Origin: Portibacter lacus
Lineage (GTDB): Bacteria; Bacteroidota; Bacteroidia; Chitinophagales; Saprospiraceae
Direction: 5' to 3'
Assembly: GCF_021533215.1 (NCBI RefSeq)
Contig: NZ_JAJNKA010000001.1
Coordinates: forward strand, 310,001 to 374,000
Length of the DNA: 64,000 nt
Below are positions 1 to 7,936 of the stretch, in pieces. The notes under the pieces were generated by a model, which was given only the letters and a program-made list of their open reading frames with translations, searched no databases and had not been told where the DNA came from. A program made the translations under genes and the position numbers. The stretch's first letter is position 1, and each line of letters starts with the position of its first letter.

Positions 1-308
1 TAAGTCATAAGAATTAGTGAAGATCGATAATCATTCACCATTTTTTGGATATCAAGGTCAGCAGGAATGTTACGTTCTGCTTCATGCATCAGAATGGCTT
101 CCCGGACCCATTTTTCTATCAATGATCGTGCATAAAGCGTACTATCTTCTACAGATACTTCTGTTTGTAACAGTGGCTTCAGATCTTCTGCAGTTAATCT
201 CTGATTAAATACTTCAGCGATTACTGGATTATCTGGATCTTCTTGTTCAGCATTAAACTCACAAGAGAAGAAACTCAATAGGACGATATAGCATAGAATT
301 AATCTCAA
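1..308 (-). CDS. Secreted lipoprotein, N-terminal part (runs off the left edge)
   Basis: An open frame on the minus strand reaches the left edge of the window, so only about the first 102 residues are visible. No ATG lies after the in-frame stop at 321-323. The best start is TTG at 306-308, which overlaps the stop of the upstream gene in a TTGA arrangement and implies translational coupling. The product begins MRLILCYIVLLSFFSC, a short hydrophobic signal ending in a lipobox-like Cys at residue 16. A helical, charged segment follows (KWVREAILMHEAERNIP) that resembles the N-terminal chaperone region of SurA/PpiC proteins. Bacteroidetes often carry a second PpiC-like or SurA-like gene after a PpiC gene, so a periplasmic chaperone partner is likely. 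No catalytic domain is visible in this portion. Confidence 0.72.
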   Translation of the reverse strand, partial: MRLILCYIVLLSFFSCEFNAEQEDPDNPVIAEVFNQRLTAEDLKPLLQTEVSVEDSTLYARSLIEKWVREAILMHEAERNIPADLDIQKMVNDYRSSLILMT

Positions 309-2293
309 TCCTGAATCAATTTATCTAAAACATCCTGATTAACCTTAACTTCATATTGATCCATCAGACTTTTCACCCATGCTTTATCAAGGCTATCTTG
401 ATAGTCAGCAATGATATATCCTCTAGCATCTTTAAGTGTTTTTTGCTTAGAAGGGTAGACTTTTACAATCTTACGAATCTTCCATGTTTTCGTTTTAACA
501 TCATATCGTTCGTCAGATATCGCACCTTCTTTGAACTTAATACCTGAAATTTCTAAATCTCCTCTTTCATATGTGCCTTCGTCGAAGGTAATAGGATTTT
601 CTTTAGAGTTCAATTTCTGCATTACTTCTTCATAAGAATGCTTTCTTACATACTTGCTAATTTTCTTAACAAGTTTCACATCTTCTGTTTTAACAAAGTA
701 AGTTTCTAAGTCAGCTCTCTCTTTCCAGACGTAATTGCCTTTATTTTTTTCATAGAAATTTCTTAATCCTACAGTATCTTGAGATGCCTTGTCCCACACA
801 TTTATCTTAGTTGCTTCGAACAACAGAATACCTTCTCTATATTCACGCATTAAAGATTCGAACTCTGGGTACTTATCTTCTAAATGTTCTTCTTCATATT
901 TCAAAACCTGATCCTTCAGGTAATCGTTGTATAACTCCATTATAGATTCCTTGATCGGAGCTGTTTTACTAAATCTTAATCGTTTTCTAGTATTCTGCTT
1001 AGCTGCATTAGCAAAGCCAATAAGAGAAAAATCTTTATCACCTAATGTGAATACGTCTCCTTGTAAGCTAGGATCGACCTTCCACTTGTATGAATAGAAG
1101 GTTTCATCTTGGTCGGCAATAAAACGTTCAAGAACATCTTTGTACTCTACCAAGTTGGCCTCTTTTTTAATGTCCTCAACCATTTGCTCTTTAGCCACTT
1201 CATATCTACTATCCTTCTTGATTTCGGCCTGTAGTTTTCTTCTAACTTTCTCGTAAGTTGGTTTTTCTGGCTTAGATATTCTTTTCAGTATATGCCAGCC
1301 AATACTTGTTTGCACAGGTTTACTGATATCGCCATCCTTTTCTAGACCAAATGCTGCGTCTTCGAAATCTTTCTCATAAGTACTTATTCCAAAAACGCCA
1401 AGATCACCTCCTTTTCCTTTCGTGTTTCCATCTTGAGAGTATCGGGTAACCATTTCTTCAAATGATGCTCCGTCTTGTATTGCTTGATAGATGCTGTCAG
1501 CTGTACTTTTTACACCACTTACAAATTTTCCCTTTTCTTTTTTCCGTAAAAGAATGTGAGCTACTTGTATTTCACCACGTGCAGGTCGTTTGTCTATTAC
1601 TTGTATAATATGAAAGCCTACTCCAGATCTGATCGGTTCTGAAATCTCTCCTTCTTCAAGTTCATACATTGCATTTTCGAACTCGTAGTAACCATTAGGC
1701 AACATCGCTGATAAATAATTCAACTCGCCGCCTTGATTTTTTGTATTTACATCTTCACTTTTCACTTTCGCTACTTCTTGGAAGTCCGCCCCATCTTTGA
1801 TTTCTTTGTAGATCGCATCAATCTTGTCTTTAGCAGCTTGAATCTCATCTGCTGTTGCTCTTTTCAAAGTTCGAACGACGATGTGTCTTACCTTGACATC
1901 ATATTGCTGTCGATCATATACTTGCTGGACTAACTTCTCAGAAACTTCCTTATCTGTCAAGTAAGAATCAGCCAGTTGCTTTCGATAGCCGGCTAACTCT
2001 GTTATAAGCTCAGGAATAGTGTCTAATTCCATATCTCTAGCTTTCTGAACTTTCAATTTGAACTTCTTATAAAGATCAAGATATTCCTCTACACTTTCTT
2101 TACTATAATCGGCCTTATCTCCGTTATTTTTATTGTAGATATAATTAAACTCAGAAACGTGTACTGGATTTCCTTCTACAGTAAATAATATCTCGTCTTC
2201 ATTTTGCCCGTAAGAGCCTATAACACAAGTGATTACTAAAGTAATCGAAAATAGAATTTTTAACATTTTCATTTTTAACCTAGTTGGTTTCAA
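305..2293 (-). CDS. PpiC-type peptidylprolyl isomerase with two rotamase domains
   Basis: This 662-residue protein has a cleavable signal peptide ending near IGSYGQ, so it acts in the periplasm. A SurA-like helical region follows, then two consecutive parvulin domains at roughly residues 130-235 and 240-345. Each contains the family's VRHIVVR or VAHILLR strand, a GGELNYL or GGDLGVFG loop and a GFHIIQV or GWHILKR strand. The C-terminal ~300 residues are charged and match no domain I can name. The family catalyses cis-trans isomerisation of X-Pro bonds and chaperones outer-membrane proteins. The start may instead be Met8 (MKMLKILF), which gives a tidier signal peptide. The gene ends in a 4-base overlap with the lipoprotein gene downstream, so the two probably form an operon. 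Confidence 0.9.
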   Translation of the reverse strand: MKPTRLKMKMLKILFSITLVITCVIGSYGQNEDEILFTVEGNPVHVSEFNYIYNKNNGDKADYSKESVEEYLDLYKKFKLKVQKARDMELDTIPELITELAGYRKQLADSYLTDKEVSEKLVQQVYDRQQYDVKVRHIVVRTLKRATADEIQAAKDKIDAIYKEIKDGADFQEVAKVKSEDVNTKNQGGELNYLSAMLPNGYYEFENAMYELEEGEISEPIRSGVGFHIIQVIDKRPARGEIQVAHILLRKKEKGKFVSGVKSTADSIYQAIQDGASFEEMVTRYSQDGNTKGKGGDLGVFGISTYEKDFEDAAFGLEKDGDISKPVQTSIGWHILKRISKPEKPTYEKVRRKLQAEIKKDSRYEVAKEQMVEDIKKEANLVEYKDVLERFIADQDETFYSYKWKVDPSLQGDVFTLGDKDFSLIGFANAAKQNTRKRLRFSKTAPIKESIMELYNDYLKDQVLKYEEEHLEDKYPEFESLMREYREGILLFEATKINVWDKASQDTVGLRNFYEKNKGNYVWKERADLETYFVKTEDVKLVKKISKYVRKHSYEEVMQKLNSKENPITFDEGTYERGDLEISGIKFKEGAISDERYDVKTKTWKIRKIVKVYPSKQKTLKDARGYIIADYQDSLDKAWVKSLMDQYEVKVNQDVLDKLIQD

Positions 2294-2302
2294 TTAAAGC
2301 TG

Positions 2303-2310
2303 CAAAAATA
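2303..2310 (-). promoter_or_regulatory. Candidate -7 box for the PpiC operon
   Basis: On the minus strand the octamer reads TATTTTTG, which matches the Bacteroidetes -7 consensus TAnnTTTG, 10 bases before the start codon. A second match, TAATTTTG, lies at 2312-2319. No clear TTTG element is seen about 20 bases upstream, so this is a motif match only. Confidence 0.35.
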
Positions 2311-2475
2311 GCAAAATTATGCAGTTATGTAGTAAGGTTAAACGACTGATCATGCTTATTTTATTGTGATATTTATATTGATATATAAACAAAGGAATGG
2401 TGGGTTGAAAAAATTAAGCACCATGAGAAAAATTGTTAAGCTTAATTACGTTTGATTTTGAGCCTATTTAATAAT

Positions 2476-4920
2476 TTATTCTCTTGTGAAAATTCGATGA
2501 ATTCTGGTTGATAACCTGGTAAGTATCTCATATGGTATGGTTCCACAGACTTCAGCTAACTTTTCTATCGGCCACTCTTTCCCGAAGATGATTACTTCGT
2601 CTCCAACGTTCACATCGATGCCCTTCACATCAATCATGCACATGTCCATACATACATTACCGCGAATTGGCGCAGCCTGACCATTAATGAGGACGCTGTA
2701 TTGCTCATTGCCAGCATTTCTAGGAAGTCCATCAGCATAACCAATATTAATGGTTGCTATTTTATGAGTCTCTTTGACTTTGTATTTTCGATTATATCCT
2801 ACAGATTCACCTGCATTCACCTCCTTGATCTGGGCGATCTTCGTCTTTAAAGTTTGTACTTTTTGGAGTTTAGGCTTAAGATTTAGATCATCCGTAAGTC
2901 CATGCAGGCCGATACCTAGTCTAACCATTTCATACTGATATTCAGGAAACCTAGAAATGCCATTTGAGTTAAGCATATGCCTTAATGGTTCGTAATCCAG
3001 CCCAATAGAAAATAAGGTATACGCTTTTTCGAACCTATTGATTTGTTCCTTAGAGAAATAATCTAAAGAAGGATCATCACTTCCCACCAAATGCGAAAAA
3101 ATACTCTTAACTACAATGTTTTTATTGTCGTTCAGGCAGGCCAATATGGAAGGGATTTCTTCCATGCTGATTCCTAGTCGATGCATTCCAGTTTCTATCT
3201 TTAAGTGGACTTGGTGTACATCATCATCTAGGTAAGAAATGTATTTTTCTAATTGATTCAGACTATAGATCTCTGGTTCCAACTTGTTTTTAACCATAGC
3301 AGCAAATCCAGACTCTTCAGGATTCATCACCATTATCGGAGTAGAAATACCTGACTTTCTTAGCTCAACACCTTCATCGATATAGGCTACAGCAATGTAA
3401 TGAACTCTCTGGTATTCAAGAAAACGAGAAAGTTCTTTACTTCCACTACCATATGCGGAAGCCTTAAGTACGACCATTAACAGGGTATCTTTCTTAAGAA
3501 AAGACCGATAGATGGTAAGATTGTGCCGCATGGCTTCTAGGTCAATTTCTAAAATAGTCTGATGGACCTTGATCGCTAAAAGATCAAATATTTGCTCAAG
3601 GTTGTATTTTCGAGCTCCTTTTATCAGTACATTTTCATTGTCAAACAGAATCGAAGAAAAGTTATCCACTAATGCTTCGGTGTCTTTAAAATGCAAATGT
3701 TCAATTTCAGAATCCAGCGATTTGAGTTTTTCACCTATCGTAATGATTCGATGAATTTGGTGAACTTTAATCATCTCAGAAAGCCGAATCAATGCTTCCG
3801 AATTATCTAGTCCAGATTCCTCTATTTGTGAAAGAATGAGCGTGTTTCTATCTTTTTTCTGCTGTTGTTCTAAGATATTGATGGCTGATTCTAATGCACC
3901 GAAATCTGAATTATAGGCATCGTTGATCAAGACACAGTTCCTTATGCCTTGCTTCATTTCCAGACGCATTTTTAGTGCTTTTAAATCTGGACATCGTTGT
4001 TGAATTCTTGGAATTTGTAATCCTGTTTCTATCGCAGCGATGATCGCAAACACTGCATTCTCTCTAGATATATTGTCTGTGAAAGGAATCGTGAAAGAAT
4101 CATTATTAATCTTGACTTCATGATCATTATATTGAACAAAGTAAAAGGCACTTTTATCCTTAGTTGACCAAGGTATAAGTTGGCTTAACCGCTTGGAAGA
4201 GTGGGAGGTTCTACTGTTCAGATTTTCGTGAACGAGCTCTTGATCTTTGCAATAAATTATCTTTGCTGCTTTTCGAAATAATTGAAGTTTTTCTCTTAGT
4301 TTCTCATTTAGAGAAGTAAAGCCCGCACTGTGCGCATCGCCGATATTGCTTATAATACCTATTTCAGGCTGAATAATATACTCTAGATGCCTCATTTCAT
4401 TTTGCCCTGAGATGCCAGCTTCGAAAATCCCTAATTGATCTTCTTCATTGATTCTCAGAATAGATAATGGAACGCCAAGTTGGGAATTATAACTTTTCGG
4501 ACTTCTCACAATAGTGAAAAATGGGTCGCATAACTGGAAAAGCCACTCCTTGATTATGGTTTTCCCATTACTACCCGTAATACCTATTGTTCTTAAGTGA
4601 AATTTCGTTCGATGATGGATGGCTAATTTCTGAAGTGCTGAAATGACATTTCTCGAGCGTAGGAAATTAGCATCTGGATATAGGTCAATGTTTATGTCTT
4701 TTGAGACTAGAAAATTCCTAGTATGCAATTGGTGGTAAGCGAAATCTATATATTGGTGGCCATCTGCATTTTTACCATCGATCGCTAGAAAAAGAACTTT
4801 TGGGCCTCTTATTCCTCTTCGTGTATCAAAATAGATATCATTAATATCACCTTGAAAAAGGTTTGGGTTTATTAACTCAGATTGAGTGATCGATTGTATA
4901 TCGGATATACTATAATTCAT
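2476..4920 (-). CDS. Bifunctional MurF ligase / alanine racemase
   Basis: This 814-residue fusion has two peptidoglycan-precursor enzymes. The N-terminal ~450 residues are a Mur ligase with the ATP-binding loop GITGSNGKT near residue 115 and the ligase segment NDAYNSDFGALESA. This half joins D-Ala-D-Ala to the UDP-MurNAc-tripeptide. The C-terminal ~360 residues are a fold-type III PLP alanine racemase. Its PLP lysine is Lys486 in VVLKASAYGSG, and the catalytic tyrosine lies in the VGYNRKY loop. The enzyme therefore supplies D-alanine and uses it. This fusion is characteristic of Bacteroidetes. The start overlaps the purD stop in a TAATG arrangement, so translation is probably coupled. The LKASAYG motif differs slightly from the usual VKADAYG. 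Confidence 0.95.
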   Translation of the reverse strand: MNYSISDIQSITQSELINPNLFQGDINDIYFDTRRGIRGPKVLFLAIDGKNADGHQYIDFAYHQLHTRNFLVSKDINIDLYPDANFLRSRNVISALQKLAIHHRTKFHLRTIGITGSNGKTIIKEWLFQLCDPFFTIVRSPKSYNSQLGVPLSILRINEEDQLGIFEAGISGQNEMRHLEYIIQPEIGIISNIGDAHSAGFTSLNEKLREKLQLFRKAAKIIYCKDQELVHENLNSRTSHSSKRLSQLIPWSTKDKSAFYFVQYNDHEVKINNDSFTIPFTDNISRENAVFAIIAAIETGLQIPRIQQRCPDLKALKMRLEMKQGIRNCVLINDAYNSDFGALESAINILEQQQKKDRNTLILSQIEESGLDNSEALIRLSEMIKVHQIHRIITIGEKLKSLDSEIEHLHFKDTEALVDNFSSILFDNENVLIKGARKYNLEQIFDLLAIKVHQTILEIDLEAMRHNLTIYRSFLKKDTLLMVVLKASAYGSGSKELSRFLEYQRVHYIAVAYIDEGVELRKSGISTPIMVMNPEESGFAAMVKNKLEPEIYSLNQLEKYISYLDDDVHQVHLKIETGMHRLGISMEEIPSILACLNDNKNIVVKSIFSHLVGSDDPSLDYFSKEQINRFEKAYTLFSIGLDYEPLRHMLNSNGISRFPEYQYEMVRLGIGLHGLTDDLNLKPKLQKVQTLKTKIAQIKEVNAGESVGYNRKYKVKETHKIATINIGYADGLPRNAGNEQYSVLINGQAAPIRGNVCMDMCMIDVKGIDVNVGDEVIIFGKEWPIEKLAEVCGTIPYEILTRLSTRIHRIFTRE

Positions 4921-6188
4921 TATAGGTCAAAACCGATATCACGTCGAAAATATTTTCCTTCGAATTGAATTTTTTCTGCATTTAACTTACTCTGGGCTAA
5001 GGCTTCTTCCTTCGTGTTGCTCATGGAAGTTATTGCAATGACTCTGCCTCCATTCGTTAATACTTGCTTCTCTTTTTTCTGAGTCCCTGCATGAAAGATG
5101 ATACTACCATCACAATCCTCGATGTTAGTGATCAACTTGCCTTTCTCATATGCTTCTGGATATCCACCCGAAACCAACATGACAGTAGAAGCGGATCTTT
5201 CATCAATTTCCAGAGGAGTTTTATCCAGTTCGCCATTACTAAGGTCAATTAAATGTTGCAAGAAATCGCTCTTGATTCTCGGAAGAACAACCTCTGTTTC
5301 AGGATCTCCCATTCTAACATTATACTCGATAACTTTAGGTTCGTTGCCTACTTTAATCAAGCCTATAAATACGAATCCTTTATAATCCATTTTACGCGAG
5401 TTCAAACCCTGAACGGTAGGTTCTACAACTTGCTGAATTACTTTTTCATATAGTGCCTCATCAATAAATGGAACTGGAGAAACAGCACCCATTCCACCAG
5501 TATTAAGACCTGAATCTCCTTCGCCGATTCGCTTATAATCCTTCGCTATAGGAAGTACTTTGTAATCTTTTCCATCGGTAAGAACGAAAACCGAAAACTC
5601 GATGCCATCTAGAAAGTCTTCGATGACAATTTTAGAACTTGCCTCTCCGAATTGTCCATCTAACATTTTTCCGAAAGCGGTTATAGCTTCTTCTTGATCA
5701 TTAATGATTAGCACACCTTTTCCGCCTGCTAGACCATCTGCCTTTAATACAATCGGTGGCGTTTGCTTCTTAATGAATGCGATACCTTCTGCTCGATTCT
5801 CTTTTGTGAATTCACCATAACCTGCCGTTGGTATGTTGAATTCTTTCATAAATTCTTTAGCAAATGCTTTGCTACCTTCCAGTCGTGCACCTTCAGATGC
5901 AGGTCCTATTATTTTTATATGACTTAATTCCTTTTCATTTCTAAAGAAATCCGTAATTCCAGCAACTAAAGGAGCTTCAGGGCCTACGATAAGCATATCG
6001 ATTTTGTATTGCAGACAGAAAAGTGCTACTTCTTCAAACTTAAGAGGATTTAGGTCAATGTTGGTTCCATGCTCCATTGTACCTGCATTTCCTGGAGCGA
6101 TATAAAGTTGATCGCACATCTTGCTTTGACTTATTTTCCATGCGAATGCATGCTCTCGACCTCCACTTCCTAAGATTAAAATGTTCAT
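4920..6188 (-). CDS. purD: Phosphoribosylamine--glycine ligase
   Basis: This 422-residue protein has the usual PurD length and layout. The N-terminal Rossmann-like domain begins MNILILGSGGREHAFAW. An ATP-grasp core contains LKADGLAGGKGVLI and a metal-binding segment ending EYNVRMGDPETEVVLPR. The enzyme makes glycinamide ribonucleotide from phosphoribosylamine, glycine and ATP in de novo purine synthesis. Its stop codon overlaps the murF-alr start by one base, so the two genes are co-transcribed. The gene is divergent from ruvA across the ~1.1-kb repeat block. Confidence 0.96.
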   Translation of the reverse strand: MNILILGSGGREHAFAWKISQSKMCDQLYIAPGNAGTMEHGTNIDLNPLKFEEVALFCLQYKIDMLIVGPEAPLVAGITDFFRNEKELSHIKIIGPASEGARLEGSKAFAKEFMKEFNIPTAGYGEFTKENRAEGIAFIKKQTPPIVLKADGLAGGKGVLIINDQEEAITAFGKMLDGQFGEASSKIVIEDFLDGIEFSVFVLTDGKDYKVLPIAKDYKRIGEGDSGLNTGGMGAVSPVPFIDEALYEKVIQQVVEPTVQGLNSRKMDYKGFVFIGLIKVGNEPKVIEYNVRMGDPETEVVLPRIKSDFLQHLIDLSNGELDKTPLEIDERSASTVMLVSGGYPEAYEKGKLITNIEDCDGSIIFHAGTQKKEKQVLTNGGRVIAITSMSNTKEEALAQSKLNAEKIQFEGKYFRRDIGFDL

Positions 6189-6215
6189 TGCTATTTGTTC
6201 TGATTTCTAAGATCG

Positions 6216-6223
6216 CAAATATA
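6216..6223 (-). promoter_or_regulatory. Candidate -7 box for purD
   Basis: On the minus strand the octamer reads TATATTTG (consensus TAnnTTTG), 27 bases before the purD start. An A/T tract precedes it. The -33 element is not clear. Confidence 0.4.
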
Positions 6224-6345
6224 ATTTTTTTTGAGTTAAGAACAGATAGGTGGATTAAATTATGAGCTGTGCGTATAAAGCTGTTGTCGATTTAGCTTCA
6301 TGATGATTATATAGAAGAGGCGCTACAGGTGACAAGTATAACATT

Positions 6346-7238
6346 CAGCTCTGCAATCCTAGCCATCACGCCATTCATTTCTCGGCTTACAGATCTTAGT
6401 GTTAGTAATCTGCGATCTTAGCGTAATTTGCGGGATACATTTTCACTCTCCATTATTATCTTATCGTAAATATTCAGCTCTGCAATCCTAGCTATCGTGC
6501 ATATTGTTGCCCGGCTTACAGATCTAAAAGTTAATAATCTGCGATCTTAGCGTAATCTGCGGGATACTTTTTCACTTTCCATAATTATCTTTCTTTAAAC
6601 ATATAGCTCTGCAATCCTAGCCATCGCGCCTTTCGTTGCCCGGCTTACAGATCTAAAATGTTGATAATCTGCGGACTTAGCGTAATCTGCTTTTTCCACT
6701 ATCCTATAGCCATTATAATCTCACTGTAAACATTCAGCTCTGCAATCCTTGCAATCGTGCCTGTCGTTGCCCGGCTTACAGATCTAAATGTAGATAATCT
6801 GCGATCTTAGCGCAATCTGTGGGATACATTTTCACTAACCATAATTATCTTATCGAACACATATAGCTCTGCAATCCTAGCCATCACGCCATTCGTTTCT
6901 CGGCTTACAGATCTAAATGTAGATAATCTGCGATCTTAGCGTAATCTGCGGGATAATTTTTTCACTTTCCATTATTATCTCACCGTAAACATATAGCTCT
7001 GCAATCCTAGCCATCGCGCATATCGTTTCTCGGCTTACAGATCTAAAATGTTGATAATCTGCGAACTTCGCGTAATTTGCGGGATACTTTTTCACTAACC
7101 ATAATTATCTTATCGAACACATATAGCTCTGCAATCCTAGCCATCGCGCCTGTCGTTTCTCGGCTTACAGATCTTAGTGTTAATAATCTGCGATCTTAGC
7201 GAAATCTGCGGGATACACTATCCACTATCCACTAATTA
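6346..7238. repeat. Tandem array of seven ~130-bp repeat units
   Basis: Seven head-to-tail copies fill almost the whole purD-ruvA gap. Copies of the core word AGCTCTGCAATCCT start at 6347, 6476, 6605, 6736, 6865, 6995 and 7125, giving a period of 129-131 bp. Every unit then carries CGGCTTACAGATCT, a segment like AATCTGCGATCTTAGCG, usually CTGCGGGATA, and an A/T-rich tail containing TTATCT. Copies differ by scattered substitutions. Unit 3 lacks the GGGATA segment, and unit 7 has a diverged tail. Within a unit, CAGAT and ATCTG can pair into a small hairpin. Small open frames through the array shift and look incidental. The purD promoter lies outside it. The bases before 6346 (6224-6345) show nothing I recognise. 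Confidence 0.93.
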
Positions 7239-7293
7239 CCCACCTTGGCATACATATTGCAATAAATCGTAATGTGTTCACTAAAATAAGCCT

Positions 7294-7884
7294 ATGTTCG
7301 CCTATATAATCGGAAAAATAACTCATAAATCGCCTACGGATATCTATCTGGAAACCAATGGCGTCGGGTATCACCTTCATATCAGTTTGAATACATATTC
7401 TGATATTGAACCACTTAATGAAGTGAAACTGTTTACGCACTTTCATGTGAAAGAAGATGCACAAACACTTTATGGATTTTCATCCAATGAAGAAAAGAAT
7501 ATTTTTCAACTTTTAATTTCTGTTTCTGGAGTAGGACCGAATACGGCAAGAATTGTTTTGTCCGCTTTGAAACCGAAGGAAGTACAGAAAGCTATCGTGC
7601 ATGAAGATGTCCTATCCTTCAACAAAGTCAAAGGTATCGGCCCGAAAACAGCCAAGCGAATTATACTCGATCTCAAGGATAAAGTGATCAAAAATGTCGA
7701 TGAACAGCTAATTTCTTCTGGACCGAATCACAATACAGACAGAAATGAGGCGTTATCTGCTTTAATTGCCTTAGGGTTTCCAAAAGCAAGCATCGAAAAA
7801 ATGCTGGATAAAGTCATTTCCGGGTCAGAATCTGACTTAAATGTGGAACAATTAATAAAAGAAGTCTTAAAGCAATTGAGATAA
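7294..7884 (+). CDS. ruvA: Holliday junction branch migration protein RuvA
   Basis: This 196-residue protein has the RuvA layout. An N-terminal OB fold begins MFAYIIGKI and contains the DIYLETNGVGY strand. Two helix-hairpin-helix motifs follow (SGVGPNTARIVLSAL and KGIGPKTAKRIILDL). A C-terminal helical domain that binds RuvB follows a short linker. RuvA tetramers hold four-way junctions while RuvB drives branch migration. The gene lies 52 bases upstream of sprA in the same direction, an arrangement I recall as common in Bacteroidetes, and the two may be co-transcribed. Confidence 0.96.
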   Translation: MFAYIIGKITHKSPTDIYLETNGVGYHLHISLNTYSDIEPLNEVKLFTHFHVKEDAQTLYGFSSNEEKNIFQLLISVSGVGPNTARIVLSALKPKEVQKAIVHEDVLSFNKVKGIGPKTAKRIILDLKDKVIKNVDEQLISSGPNHNTDRNEALSALIALGFPKASIEKMLDKVISGSESDLNVEQLIKEVLKQLR

Positions 7885-7936
7885 ATTTTAAATACACACG
7901 TAAAACGAAAGTTTTCGCGTTATGGTAAAGTATTAA

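Noticed and set aside
2294-2475. Possible gene or RNA between murF-alr and the PpiC gene
   Set aside because: The 182-base gap holds only AT-rich sequence, a short TTAAGCTTAA palindrome and the PpiC promoter boxes.
6913-7095. 60-codon minus-strand frame through the repeats
   Set aside because: It crosses repeat units and is not kept in register by the ~130-bp period (not a multiple of three), so it looks incidental.
6346-7238. Repeat array as a CRISPR
   Set aside because: The unit is ~130 bp and contiguous, with no short repeat/unique spacer alternation and no cas genes nearby.
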